64,000 nucleotides of DNA from Bog-756 sp963769765 (GTDB lineage: Bacteria > Actinomycetota > Acidimicrobiia > Acidimicrobiales > RAAP-2). The DNA is taken from contig CAVYNA010000001.1 in the NCBI GenBank assembly GCA_963769765.1, forward strand, positions 457,250-521,249. The letters are read 5' to 3'. Each line of letters begins with the position of its first letter. Position 1 is the stretch's first letter. Shown in pieces: positions 25,244-33,791 of the stretch. The position numbers were made by a program, and so were the translations under genes. Under the pieces are notes generated by a model, which did no database searches, had not been told where the DNA came from, and worked only from the letters and a program-made list of their open reading frames with translations.

Positions 25244-26668
25244 GTGACCGACCGAGACCAGACGAGAGCCGCCGACCGGAGCGGCGCCCACGCAGACGGG
25301 AGTCATCTGCGTCTGCCCAGCTGGCGTCGCGAGGCCCTCCGCACCACGTTCTGGGTGATCCCGACCATCCTCATCGTGCTCGCCGTGATGCTCTTCGTCC
25401 TCACCTTCGAGATCGATCTCGCGGCGTTCCACGGCCGGCTCTCACTGCCCACCTGGGTGAAGACGGGGAGCGCCGACGCCGGCCGCCAGGTGCTCATCGC
25501 GATCGCCGCTGCGGTCATCACCACGGTCGGCGTTGTGTTCTCGATCACGATCCTCGCGCTGACCCTGGCGTCCCAGCAGTTCGGTCCGAGGATGATGCGC
25601 AATTTCGTGCGCGATCTCGGCAACCAGTTGACACTCGGTGTCTTCGTGGGCACCTTCGTCTACTCGGTGCTCGCGCTCGGCTCGGTGACCGCGCTTCCCG
25701 GCGGGGACTTCGTCCCCCATCTCTCGATCACCGTTGCGGAAGGCCTGCTCCTCGTCGACGTAGTGGTCCTCATCTACTTCATCCACCACATCGCGAAGTC
25801 GATCCAGCTCCCCGAGGTGATCGCCGGCATCGCCCGTGACCTGCAGCGTGCGATCGACGCCGAATTCCCGTTGCGGGTCACGACCGACCAGCCATCCGAG
25901 GAGGACGTGGACGGTTCGCTCGGCGAGTTGCTCGAGAAGCTGGCGACCCGCGGCGGGGAGGTCTCGGCGCGACACAGCGGGTACCTCCAGTTCGTCGGCT
26001 ACGCACAGCTCGTCGAGATCGCCGAGCGCCTCGACGCGGTGATCCGTCTCGCCCACCGGCCCGGTCACTTCGTCGTGGCGGACCGGCGCCTGGCGACGGT
26101 CTGGCCGAGCGGCGCGGCCCTCCAGGTGGCCGAAGCCCTCGACCGGGCACACGTGACCGGTCCGCACCGCACCCTCGCCCAGGATCCGGTCTTCCCGATC
26201 GACCAGCTGGTCGAGATCGCGATCCGCGCGCTCTCGGCCGCGGTCAACGACACCTTCACCGCGCTCACCTGCATCGACTGGCTCTCCGCCGGGCTGTCAT
26301 CGATCTCGGCCCGGGTGCTCGAAGAGGGGGTGTACCGGGGCCGGAGCGGCAAGATCCGGCTCATCGAGTTCGATCCGAGCTACCCGCGGATGGTGAACCG
26401 CGCCTTCGACAAGATCCGCCAGGCCTCCCGGGGCATGCCGGCGGTGATCATTCGGCTCATCGATGCACTCGCACACATCATGGAGGCCACCACCGATGCC
26501 TCACAGCGTTCGGTCCTCTTCCGGCAGGCAGAGATGATCCTGCGGGGTGCGGAACGAGATGTCACCGAGGAGAACGACCTCGACGACATCCTCCGGAGGT
26601 TCGAGCGCCTGGTACTCGTCAAAGACGGGCTCGACGCACTCCCTGGCGCCGTCCCGATCGGCGGTTGA
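25244..26668 (+). CDS. DUF2254 membrane protein
   Basis: The 474 residues begin with a charged N-terminus, then four membrane helices: FWVIPTILIVLAVMLFVLTF, LIAIAAAVITTVGVVFSITI, LTLGVFVGTFVYSVLALGSV and LSITVAEGLLLVDVVVLIYF. A cytoplasmic region contains ALSAAVNDTFTALTCIDWLS, a conserved patch of DUF2254. The family is widespread and uncharacterised. A GTG start with AAGGAG upstream is clear. Confidence 0.88.
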   Translation: MTDRDQTRAADRSGAHADGSHLRLPSWRREALRTTFWVIPTILIVLAVMLFVLTFEIDLAAFHGRLSLPTWVKTGSADAGRQVLIAIAAAVITTVGVVFSITILALTLASQQFGPRMMRNFVRDLGNQLTLGVFVGTFVYSVLALGSVTALPGGDFVPHLSITVAEGLLLVDVVVLIYFIHHIAKSIQLPEVIAGIARDLQRAIDAEFPLRVTTDQPSEEDVDGSLGELLEKLATRGGEVSARHSGYLQFVGYAQLVEIAERLDAVIRLAHRPGHFVVADRRLATVWPSGAALQVAEALDRAHVTGPHRTLAQDPVFPIDQLVEIAIRALSAAVNDTFTALTCIDWLSAGLSSISARVLEEGVYRGRSGKIRLIEFDPSYPRMVNRAFDKIRQASRGMPAVIIRLIDALAHIMEATTDASQRSVLFRQAEMILRGAERDVTEENDLDDILRRFERLVLVKDGLDALPGAVPIGG

Positions 26669-26694
26669 AAGGCCGAACGAGTGGGGCGGACCCC

Positions 26695-26700
26695 TATGCT
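26695..26700 (+). promoter_or_regulatory. -10 element TATGCT upstream of the peroxiredoxin gene
   Basis: TATGCT lies about 100 nt before the ATG at 26801, so this transcript would have a long leader, in keeping with the AGGAGA ribosome-binding site at 26789-26794. Confidence 0.4.
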
Positions 26701-26800
26701 GCGACTGGCGTCGAGTCGCGCGGGACGGAGCACGGACCTGGCGGCTGCGTCGACGACCGATCGGCCGATCGTCCGAGCGAACAGAGACAGGAGACCCCCC

Positions 26801-27283
26801 ATGACCATCGCCGTCGGCGACAGGATCCCCGATGTTCAGCTGATGACCTTCGGACCGGACGGACCGATCCACGTGCAGTCCGGAGACATGCTCGGCCGTG
26901 GCAAGGTTGTGCTGTTCGCGGTGCCGGGTGCGTTCACCCCGACCTGCTCGGACTTCCACCTCCCGGGCTACGTCGTGCGCAACGAGCAGCTCCGGGCGAA
27001 GGGGGTCGGCACCGTGGCCTGCCTCTCGGTCAACGACCCGTTCGTGATGGACGCCTGGGGCAAGGTGCACCACGTCGACGACCTCGTCCTCATGCTCGCG
27101 GACGGCAACGGGACCTTCACCGAGGCCGTCGGACTCGAGATGGACGGCAGCCGGTTCGGGCTCGGCACGCGCTCGCAGCGCTACGCCATGGTCATCGAGG
27201 ACGGTGTCGTGACCGCGCTGCAGGTCGAGCCCGGTCCGGGGCTGACGGTGAGCTCTGCGGACGCCGTCCTCGAACTCCTCTGA
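26801..27283 (+). CDS. peroxiredoxin, Prx5 subfamily
   Basis: The 160-residue protein carries PGAFTPTCS with the peroxidatic Cys at residue 49, the mark of the Prx5/AhpE-like type II peroxiredoxins. A second Cys sits at residue 74 (VACLSVNDPFVMDAWGK), a conserved region of this group. It reduces hydroperoxides using glutaredoxin or another thiol donor. AGGAGA before ATG 26801 sets the start. Confidence 0.92.
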   Translation: MTIAVGDRIPDVQLMTFGPDGPIHVQSGDMLGRGKVVLFAVPGAFTPTCSDFHLPGYVVRNEQLRAKGVGTVACLSVNDPFVMDAWGKVHHVDDLVLMLADGNGTFTEAVGLEMDGSRFGLGTRSQRYAMVIEDGVVTALQVEPGPGLTVSSADAVLELL

Positions 27284-27317
27284 GTCCGGGCAGTCCTCGC
27301 AGCGACCCGGCCCCAAC

Positions 27318-27323
27318 TACGGT
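27318..27323 (+). promoter_or_regulatory. -10 element TACGGT, leaderless start of the nitroreductase gene
   Basis: TACGGT is followed by 7 nt and ATG 27331. The same hexamer and spacing precede the amidase at 47590. Confidence 0.6.
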
Positions 27324-27330
27324 CGGGACG

Positions 27331-28026
27331 ATGGAGCTGATCGAGGCGCTCAGGACCACCGGCGCGGTCCGAGAGTTCGAGGACGAAGCGGTCTCCGACG
27401 CCGTGGTCTACCGGCTGCTCGACACCGCCCGGTTCGCACCGAACGGCGGGAACCGGCAGGCCTGGCGGGTGGTGGTGGTGAAGGACCCCGAGCTCCGCCG
27501 GGCGATCCGCGACAGCTATCTGCCCGGTTGGTACGAGTACCTGGCACAGGTCGGCGCCGGCCTGACCCCGTGGTCGGTGGTGGGCGACCGCGACCTCGAG
27601 CGACGGTCGATCGACACGGACGCACCGGGCATCGCGGCGGCCGCGGCGGCCGGGCCGGGCGGCTTCGCCGAGCACCTCGACGAGGTGCCGGTCCTCCTGG
27701 TGCTCCTTGCCGACCTGGCCAAGCTCTCGACGGTCGACCGGGATGCCGACCACTACACGATGGTCGGCGGCGCGTCGGTCTACCCGTTCGCATGGAGCAT
27801 CCTCCTCGCTGCGCATGCGGAGGGCCTTGGTGGCGTGCTCACGACGGTCGCGGTGCGCGAGGAGGACGCGGTGCGGCGCCTCCTCGGCGTGCCCGACACG
27901 CTCACCGTCACCGGCGTGATGGCGCTCGGTCGGCCCATCCGCCGCCCGACGCGGCTCCGTCGCGAGCCGGTCGAGCAGTTCGCGACCGTCGACCGGTACG
28001 ACGGTCAGCCACTCGGTGAGACGTGA
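27331..28026 (+). CDS. nitroreductase-family flavoprotein
   Basis: The 231 residues start MELIEALRTTGAVREFEDEA, with RFAPNGGNRQAWRVVVVKD forming the FMN phosphate-binding region and AHAEGLGGVLTTVAVREED the C-terminal FMN contact. The family reduces nitro groups, quinones or flavins with NAD(P)H; some members dehalogenate or fragment flavin. Specific substrate is not visible. Confidence 0.87.
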   Translation: MELIEALRTTGAVREFEDEAVSDAVVYRLLDTARFAPNGGNRQAWRVVVVKDPELRRAIRDSYLPGWYEYLAQVGAGLTPWSVVGDRDLERRSIDTDAPGIAAAAAAGPGGFAEHLDEVPVLLVLLADLAKLSTVDRDADHYTMVGGASVYPFAWSILLAAHAEGLGGVLTTVAVREEDAVRRLLGVPDTLTVTGVMALGRPIRRPTRLRREPVEQFATVDRYDGQPLGET

Positions 28027-28057
28027 TCTCCGACGACCGGACCGTCCGGGGCCGCAG

Positions 28058-28948
28058 GTGAAGGTCCGGATCGGGTTCAGCAGCGGCGTATCGGTGACGC
28101 CCGATCGCACCGGGGTGGCGGACCTCGTCGATGCGCTCTTCGAGCTCGGGTTCGATTCGCTCTGGGTCCCCGAGGTCCTCACCGCTCCGACGCTCGACCC
28201 CCTCGCCGTGCTCGCGTTCGCGGCGGCCCACCAGCCCGGGCTCAAGCTCGGCACGACGCTGCTGCTCCCCGGTCGCAATCTGGTCCGCCTCGCGAAGGAG
28301 CTCGCCACGATCGACGTGCTCTCGAACGGTCGACTCCTCGTCACCTTCGTTCCCGGCCTGCCGATCCAGCCGGAAGCCGCGGCGACGGGCCTGCCGGCAG
28401 CTGCCCGCGGTGCGGTGATGGACGACGCGCTCCCCCTCCTGCGACAGTGGTGGGGCGGTGCGACCGTGACCCACGAGGGTCCGGCCGCTCAGGTGCACGA
28501 GGTGACGGTCTGGCCGCGCCCGGTGCAGCAACCACTCGAGTTCTGGACCGGCGGAATGGCCCCGGCCGCGCTGCGGCGCTGCGGCCGGTTGGCGGACGGG
28601 TGGCTTCCTTCGTCGTGCACACCGGAAGAAGCGGCATCAGGCCGGACGGTCATCGAAGAGGAGGCAGCCCGGACCGGACGCACGATCAGCCCGGAACACT
28701 TCGGAGTCTCGATCGCCTATGCCGACGAAGCGCTCTCGGAGGGGGCGATCCGCACTCTGCGGTCGCTCCGCAAGGGGGTTGATCCGGCGGCGGTGGTGCC
28801 GGTGGGACTGCAGGGACTTCGCGAGCTGCTCGAGCGGTTCCTCGCGGTCGGGTTCTCCAAGTTCGTCGTCCGACCCCTTACGCAGCGAGGTCCGTGGCGC
28901 GCCGAGCTCGAGGCGCTGGCCGCGGCCGTCCTCGACCTGCAGACGTGA
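28058..28948 (+). CDS. LLM-class (F420-dependent) oxidoreductase
   Basis: The 296-residue luciferase-like protein shows VRIGFSSGVSVTPDRTGVAD, FDSLWVPEVLTAPTLDPLAV, LATIDVLSNGRLLVTFVPGL and PLEFWTGGMAPAALRRCGRL. It likely uses F420; the reaction is unknown. A GTG at 28058 gives a typical N-terminus. A GTG at 28016 inside the nitroreductase gene would add 14 unlikely residues. Its stop overlaps the next gene (GTGA). Confidence 0.85.
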   Translation: MKVRIGFSSGVSVTPDRTGVADLVDALFELGFDSLWVPEVLTAPTLDPLAVLAFAAAHQPGLKLGTTLLLPGRNLVRLAKELATIDVLSNGRLLVTFVPGLPIQPEAAATGLPAAARGAVMDDALPLLRQWWGGATVTHEGPAAQVHEVTVWPRPVQQPLEFWTGGMAPAALRRCGRLADGWLPSSCTPEEAASGRTVIEEEAARTGRTISPEHFGVSIAYADEALSEGAIRTLRSLRKGVDPAAVVPVGLQGLRELLERFLAVGFSKFVVRPLTQRGPWRAELEALAAAVLDLQT

Positions 28949-29430
28949 CGCGCTCACGACCGGTCGAGCTCGAGTTCACGGCACCGGACGACCCGGCGCT
29001 GCTCGCCGAGCTGGACGCGATCGCCGAAGCTGGGACCGGCTGGGTCAACATCCGGCCCGTTGTCGACGAGGAGCACCAGCCGCCTCCACCGGGGCCGTTC
29101 GCCTTCCTCGGCGGCTCGACCCACAAGGTGCCAACGGTGACCTGGCTGCCCGGGAGGATCGCGCCGGACGGCTCGCGCAAGCCGACGACGGTCGGCCTCC
29201 TGCACGCGGCCGGAACGCGGGTCGCGCTCCGCCTGCGTGAGCTCGGGTTGCCGGTGCCAGACGGGTGGCGCATCACCCAGGACCATCCGCGGCGCGGGCT
29301 GGTCGCCCTCGTGCCCGCCGAAGAGGAGCCGGCGGCGGTCGTCGGCTGGCTGCTCCGTGCGGCGGCCGCGGTCTGCACGGTCGAGACAACCGGGCGCTGG
29401 TCGGCGGCGATCCACACCGGCCGGCCCTGA
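28945..29430 (+). CDS. hypothetical protein coupled to the LLM gene
   Basis: This is a 161-residue soluble protein starting at a GTG that overlaps the LLM stop (GTGA). Visible segments are AEAGTGWVNIRPVVDEEHQP, GGSTHKVPTVTWLPGRI, VGLLHAAGTRVALRLRELGL and a Trp near the C-terminus. I recognise no family. Codon use is as in the neighbours, and the overlap suggests it works with the LLM enzyme. Confidence 0.7.
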   Translation: MTRSRPVELEFTAPDDPALLAELDAIAEAGTGWVNIRPVVDEEHQPPPPGPFAFLGGSTHKVPTVTWLPGRIAPDGSRKPTTVGLLHAAGTRVALRLRELGLPVPDGWRITQDHPRRGLVALVPAEEEPAAVVGWLLRAAAAVCTVETTGRWSAAIHTGRP

Positions 29431-29449
29431 CCGGGGGCGACCCGGCGGT

Positions 29450-30730
29450 TCAGTCGTCTGCCGGCTGGAGCTCTTGGCGCGCGGTGACAGGTCGTAGCTG
29501 TGGGGTCGGCTCGTCGGCGACGCGCTCGGCAGTACCTTCGACGTGTACGACGCGCCCGACGGTCGTTCGCCAGACGATCGCGGTCACGACCAGCAGCACG
29601 GCCACGATCGCCGCGACCGAGACGAACGGGACCCATGCGGCGATTGCGAAGGCTGCACCGGCCGACGCGGCGGCGACCGCGGTGCACGCGGTCTGGGTGG
29701 TCGCGAAGAGCCCCTGGACCCTGCCGACCTCGGCCGGATCGCTGCCGTGGGTGAGCAGGGACTGCATCGCCGGGAGAGCCGCGGCGAAGCTCATGGCCTC
29801 GGTGGCACCGAGGACGACGAGCACGGGGACGTCGTGGATGAACGGGTACGAGGCGCAGAGCGCCGCGGACGAGCCGATCCCCGCGAGGACGAGGACGCGA
29901 CGGTCGACATGGTCGGCGAGCCAGCCACTCGGTTTGGAGACCACGACGAAGGGCACGGCGAAGAGCGTCCACGAGAGGCCGATCTCGAAGCCGGAGGCAC
30001 CGCGCGCGACCAGGAGCAACGTCCAACAGATCTCGTAGACCCCGGTGGTCAGGCCCAGCGATGCTCCCGCGACCAGTGCGCCGATCGACGAGCGGTGCAG
30101 GTGCAAGGGAGCGAGCACGGTCCGGCCGAGCGCCGGTCGCCGGCCCCCGGGGTCGGCGATGCCGAGCGCCGGGATGCATGCGCCGAGCGAGGTCAGCCCT
30201 GCACCGAGGAAGACCACCCACATGTGGCTGATGCCGAGGACGCTCCCGATGAGCGGGCCGATGGCCATGCCGGCGATCTCCCCGCCGTAGATCGCCGCGA
30301 ACGCACGGCCACGTCGTTCGATCGCCACCGATGCCGAAACCATCGCGAGCGATGCGACCGCTGCCGCGCCGGCGCCGGTGCCCTGCAGCGCACGGAGCCC
30401 GATCGCGATGGTCGGGGTGATCGGCGCGAGGAAGGAGAGGCTGGCAGCCGAGTAGAGGAGGAGGCCCCCGATGAGCACCGGCCGGCGCCCCACCCGGTCG
30501 GCGAGACGGCCGAGCGGGTACTGGAAGAGCACGCCGGCGGCGAAGAAGGCGCCCATCACGAGTCCCGCGGTGGCGTCGGTCCCCCCGAGGTGCCGGATGT
30601 AGACCGGCAACATCGGGATGATCGCGCTTGCGCCGAGCCACTGCAGGAAGATCGTGATCGAGAGGGTTCGGATGAGGCGCGCCGACGTGTCCCGTTGCGA
30701 GGTCGCGCCTTCAGCGACGGGCGCGGTCAT
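29450..30730 (-). CDS. MFS transporter
   Basis: The 426-residue protein has twelve predicted membrane helices. LGRLADRVGRRPVLIGG between helices 2 and 3 is the major facilitator motif A (GxLaDrxGrkxxl), and GWLADHVDRRVLVLAG in the second half is its repeat. It is likely a drug or metabolite exporter. Its ATG overlaps the stop of the TetR gene upstream (ATGA), so the repressor and transporter form one operon. Confidence 0.9.
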   Translation of the reverse strand: MTAPVAEGATSQRDTSARLIRTLSITIFLQWLGASAIIPMLPVYIRHLGGTDATAGLVMGAFFAAGVLFQYPLGRLADRVGRRPVLIGGLLLYSAASLSFLAPITPTIAIGLRALQGTGAGAAAVASLAMVSASVAIERRGRAFAAIYGGEIAGMAIGPLIGSVLGISHMWVVFLGAGLTSLGACIPALGIADPGGRRPALGRTVLAPLHLHRSSIGALVAGASLGLTTGVYEICWTLLLVARGASGFEIGLSWTLFAVPFVVVSKPSGWLADHVDRRVLVLAGIGSSAALCASYPFIHDVPVLVVLGATEAMSFAAALPAMQSLLTHGSDPAEVGRVQGLFATTQTACTAVAAASAGAAFAIAAWVPFVSVAAIVAVLLVVTAIVWRTTVGRVVHVEGTAERVADEPTPQLRPVTARQELQPADD

Positions 30731-31332
30731 GGTCGGGACCGGGTCATGGCGACCAGCTTGCGCTCGAGGCGGTTGCGCAGACTGCGGGAAGGGGGCGCGA
30801 GCCCGAAGAGGTCGCACATCCAGAGCCCGTCGCATGCGAGGCGGACCGTCAGGGCGACCGCCGGGTCGAGCCCGTCGTCGAGGAGTCGGGCCTGCCAGCG
30901 GTCCGCGGCTCGTTGGAGCGGTTCGAGCAGCGCCGGCTCGGCAGCAGCCGCGGCGATGAGGGCGGCACCCAGCCGATCGTCGCGTTCGGATGTCGCCGAC
31001 GACGGGGCCACCGTCGCGCGCAGGTAGGCGCGCGTGTAGTCACCGGGTCCAGGTGCGTCTGGGAGGAGGCGAAGGATCTCGTGGTCGTACGAGGCGATGA
31101 GTGCGTCGACCATTCCCGAGACGAGCGCATCACGGGTGGGGAAGTGGTACAACACCCCGCCTTTGCTCAGGCCTGCACCCGCGGCCGCCGCGTCGAGGGT
31201 GAGGTGTGCGACGCCGTCGCGCAGCACGATCTCCTCCGCCGCGGCGACGATGCGCGACTTGGTGTCCGAGCCGCGGTGGGCGGCGGCACGGCGTGACGGC
31301 CGGGACGGACGGCGGTCGGAGAGCGTGGTCAC
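30727..31332 (-). CDS. TetR-family repressor
   Basis: The 201-residue protein has an N-terminal TetR helix-turn-helix: RIVAAAEEIVLRDGVAHLTL, AAAAGAGLSKGGVLYHFPTR, then a ligand-binding helical domain with conserved TRAYLRA. The SKGGVLYHFP form is typical of exporter regulators. The GTG start at 31332 is 7 nt downstream of a -10 element that lies inside a perfect palindrome (31340-31363), indicating autorepression of this gene and the following MFS gene. Confidence 0.92.
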   Translation of the reverse strand: MTTLSDRRPSRPSRRAAAHRGSDTKSRIVAAAEEIVLRDGVAHLTLDAAAAGAGLSKGGVLYHFPTRDALVSGMVDALIASYDHEILRLLPDAPGPGDYTRAYLRATVAPSSATSERDDRLGAALIAAAAAEPALLEPLQRAADRWQARLLDDGLDPAVALTVRLACDGLWMCDLFGLAPPSRSLRNRLERKLVAMTRSRP

Positions 31333-31339
31333 ACCCGGA

Positions 31340-31363
31340 ACTGTACCGTCTGGACGGTACAGT
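31340..31363. promoter_or_regulatory. TetR operator and leaderless promoter
   Basis: ACTGTACCGTC and GACGGTACAGT form a perfect 11-bp inverted repeat with 2 nt between. On the minus strand the -10 TACAGT (31345-31340) is inside the right half, 7 nt before the GTG. Repressor binding would block the promoter directly. Confidence 0.8.
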
Positions 31364-31383
31364 CGGGGGCGGTCAGGGTCGGT

Positions 31384-31629
31384 TCAGGACCGCCGGTTCC
31401 CGAGGTGCCAGCCGGCGCAGAAGCTGCAGCGGTAGGGATCGAGGTCCGCACCTTCTTCGAGGCGGAGTCGGAGCGACGAGCGGTTGGCGTCCTCCTCGGT
31501 GGCGAACCGCGTCTTCGGGGTGCCGTCGGACCGCCAGTGCTCGCGGGCGGCTCCGGCTCCCTCGGTCCTGTCGCGTGAGGTCGCCCCGGTCGGGGGCGGG
31601 CGTCGGCGGTTCCGCCGCGCGGCGGACAC
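31384..31629 (-). CDS. small CxxC/His protein, unknown
   Basis: The 81-residue basic protein ends DPYRCSFCAGWHLGNRRS. The C-x2-C-x3-H-like cluster may be half of a zinc site. Short proteins ending this way are common in actinobacteria, with no role known to me. The start is uncertain; GTG 31629 follows the hydratase stop by 8 nt. Confidence 0.5.
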   Translation of the reverse strand: MSAARRNRRRPPPTGATSRDRTEGAGAAREHWRSDGTPKTRFATEEDANRSSLRLRLEEGADLDPYRCSFCAGWHLGNRRS

Positions 31630-31637
31630 GGGCCGGA

Positions 31638-32438
31638 CTACTCGGTGTAGACGGGCGGGCGCTTCTCACGGAAGGCCGCCGAGGCCTCGGTCAGGTTGCC
31701 GGTGTGACCGGCGAGGAGCTGGGTGCGGTTCTCGAGATCGACCGCGGTCTGAAGGCTGCCGACTTCGAGGGCTGCCCAGATGGTGTCCTTGGTGAGCGCG
31801 AGGCCGAACGGACTGAACCGGCACATCCCCACGGCCATCTCGATCGACCGCTCGAGGAGCTCCTCGTCGGGCAGGACCTGCGAGACGAGGCCGATCCGGA
31901 GCGCTTCCTCGGCGTCGACCAACTTGCCGGTAAGGAGGATCTCCGCGGAGTTGGAGGTCCCGACCGCGCGCGGCAACAACCAGCTGATTCCGAGCTCGGT
32001 GCCCGAGAGCCCGTTGCTGATGCCCGCGCCGCAGAAGACGGCCGACCGTCCTGCGAGTCGGACGTCCGCGCCCAGCGACAGGCACATGCCGCCTCCGTAC
32101 GCCGGTCCCTTGATCGCCGCGATGATCGGCTGGGGGATCGCCCGCATGGCGGGGACCACGCCGCCCATGTACTCCATCGCGCGCATGCCCATGCGGTGGC
32201 GCCCGAGATCGTCCGCGCCCGGTGGCATGCCGGCGTGCTCGAGCTCGAGGCCGGAGCAGAACGCACGGCCGGCACCGGTGAGGACGATCACCCGGCAGTC
32301 GTTGTCGGCTGCGACCTGGTCGAGCGCGGCGTACAGATCGGTGACCAGTGCGAACGACATCGAGTTCAGACGCGCCGGATTGTCGAGGGTCACGACCGAG
32401 ACGTGGGGACGGACCCGGTCGATCGAGACGAGTGCCAT
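31638..32438 (-). CDS. enoyl-CoA hydratase/isomerase family protein
   Basis: This 266-residue crotonase-fold protein shows GAGRAFCSGLELEHAG and IKGPAYGGGMCLSLGADVRL, the oxyanion-hole loops, and ELGISWLLPRAVGTSNSAEI followed by LLTGKLVDAEEALRIGLV. The second catalytic acidic residue is consistent with Glu in GTELGISW. It hydrates or isomerises enoyl-CoA in fatty-acid or aromatic degradation. ATG 32438 (MALVSIDRV) is preferred; a GTG at 32474 would add 12 residues. Confidence 0.88.
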   Translation of the reverse strand: MALVSIDRVRPHVSVVTLDNPARLNSMSFALVTDLYAALDQVAADNDCRVIVLTGAGRAFCSGLELEHAGMPPGADDLGRHRMGMRAMEYMGGVVPAMRAIPQPIIAAIKGPAYGGGMCLSLGADVRLAGRSAVFCGAGISNGLSGTELGISWLLPRAVGTSNSAEILLTGKLVDAEEALRIGLVSQVLPDEELLERSIEMAVGMCRFSPFGLALTKDTIWAALEVGSLQTAVDLENRTQLLAGHTGNLTEASAAFREKRPPVYTE

Positions 32439-32494
32439 GGCCACAGCCTCACCGACGGCGGGTTGCGGCGCCACTCGGCAGCCCGGGTTTGGGC

Positions 32495-32500
32495 CATCAT
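32495..32500 (+). promoter_or_regulatory. possible -10 element CATCAT before the YqgE gene
   Basis: The box lies 6 nt before the GTG at 32507. The hexamer is weaker than the TANNNT boxes elsewhere, but the spacing is the same. Confidence 0.3.
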
Positions 32501-32506
32501 CGTGCC

Positions 32507-33139
32507 GTGCCGATCGAGCCGTTCAGCGCCTTCGATCCTTTCGGTGGCTCGCCGCCGCCGGACTCGTTGACCGGGCACCTCCTCGTGGCCACTCCCCGGC
32601 TCTCGGATCCGAACTTCTCCCGCCGGGTGGTGCTCGTCCTCGACCACGGGGCGCACGGCGCGCTCGGCATCGTGATCGACCGCCCGGGCGGGGTCCGGGT
32701 GGACCAGCTGCTCCCGCAGTGGCACGAGGTGGCGACGCCGCCGGCCGAGCTGTTCACCGGCGGCCCCGTCGCCCGCAACGCGCTGATCGGCCTGGTCCGG
32801 CTCGCTGCAAGGGAAGCCGGAGCGGAAACGCCCACCGCCCCCGCCGGCTGGCGCGTGCTGGTCGACGACGACCGACCGGTCGGGACCGTCGATCTTTCGT
32901 CCGACCCTGCCGACTCATTGGGATCGATCGAGGCGGCGCGCCTCTTCTCGGGCTACGCGGGGTGGGATGCCGCCCAGCTCGAGGTCGAGATCGACGAGGG
33001 CTCGTGGTACGTGGTGCGGGCCGAGGCCCGTGACCCGATCTCGGCCGACCCGGAGGGGCTCTGGCGCCGGGTGCTGCGCCGCCAGGGCGGTGCACTCGCG
33101 CTCGAGTCGGCGTTCCCCGACGACCCCTCCTGCAATTGA
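32507..33139 (+). CDS. yqgE: YqgE/AlgH family protein
   Basis: The 210-residue protein has the family core GHLLVATPRLSDPNFSRRVV, VLDHGAHGALGIVIDRP and LFTGGPVARNALIGLVRL, then ARLFSGYAGWDAAQLEVEI. The molecular role is not established; it was first linked to alginate regulation in Pseudomonas. The GTG start has no Shine-Dalgarno. Confidence 0.92.
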   Translation: MPIEPFSAFDPFGGSPPPDSLTGHLLVATPRLSDPNFSRRVVLVLDHGAHGALGIVIDRPGGVRVDQLLPQWHEVATPPAELFTGGPVARNALIGLVRLAAREAGAETPTAPAGWRVLVDDDRPVGTVDLSSDPADSLGSIEAARLFSGYAGWDAAQLEVEIDEGSWYVVRAEARDPISADPEGLWRRVLRRQGGALALESAFPDDPSCN

Positions 33140-33151
33140 TCGGCACGGCGC

Positions 33152-33157
33152 TACCAT
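33152..33157 (+). promoter_or_regulatory. -10 element TACCAT, leaderless start of the GNAT gene
   Basis: TACCAT is followed by 7 nt and the GTG at 33165. The ATG at 33156 overlaps the box and is therefore less likely to be the start. Confidence 0.55.
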
Positions 33158-33164
33158 GCGGGCC

Positions 33165-33791
33165 GTGCGCGAGGGGATCGTTCGACCGCCGGTGCGGCGG
33201 GTGGTGTCTGCCGACGTGCCCGCACTTGCCGGTTTGCTGGTCCGGGCCTTCGCAGACGACCCCGTCGCCAACTTCATGTTCGCCGGCGAACGGCGTCGCC
33301 GGCTCGGGCTGCACTCCTTTTTCACCTCGCAGCTCAAGCGGCAGTACCTGCCCTACGGCGAGGTCTATACGACCGAGGCAGGAGACGGTGTCGCGATCTG
33401 GGGTCCGCCCGACCGGAATCGCAATGGACTCGTCGAACTCCTCCAGCTTCTCCCGACCGCGCCGTTCCTCGCGAGCGGACGGGCCCACCGGGCCCTCCGG
33501 CTGCTCTTCGAGGTCGACGAGCTGCACCCGAAGGAGCCGCACTGGTACCTCGCGACCATCGGGACCGAACCCTCACGGCAGGGGAAGGGAATCGGGTCGG
33601 CTCTGCTCGAGACGGTGCTCCCGCAGGTCGACGAAGAGGGCCATCCTGCCTACCTCGAGTCCTCCAAGGAGCGGAATCTTCCCCTCTACGCGCGGTACGG
33701 ATTCGAGGTGATCGAGGAGTTCCGCTCCAAGGTCGGCAGCCCGCCGATCTGGCGCATGTGGCGCGAGCCGCGGGTGCCCGAGCTCCCCTGA
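33165..33791 (+). CDS. GNAT-family N-acetyltransferase
   Basis: The 208-residue protein has an acetyl-CoA pyrophosphate loop, EPSRQGKGIGSALLETVL, and the late strand PAYLESSKERNLPLYARYGF with the conserved Tyr. The N-terminal half, ADVPALAGLLVRAFADDPVA, fits GCN5-type enzymes of the puromycin acetyltransferase-like group. Substrate is unknown. Confidence 0.88.
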   Translation: MREGIVRPPVRRVVSADVPALAGLLVRAFADDPVANFMFAGERRRRLGLHSFFTSQLKRQYLPYGEVYTTEAGDGVAIWGPPDRNRNGLVELLQLLPTAPFLASGRAHRALRLLFEVDELHPKEPHWYLATIGTEPSRQGKGIGSALLETVLPQVDEEGHPAYLESSKERNLPLYARYGFEVIEEFRSKVGSPPIWRMWREPRVPELP

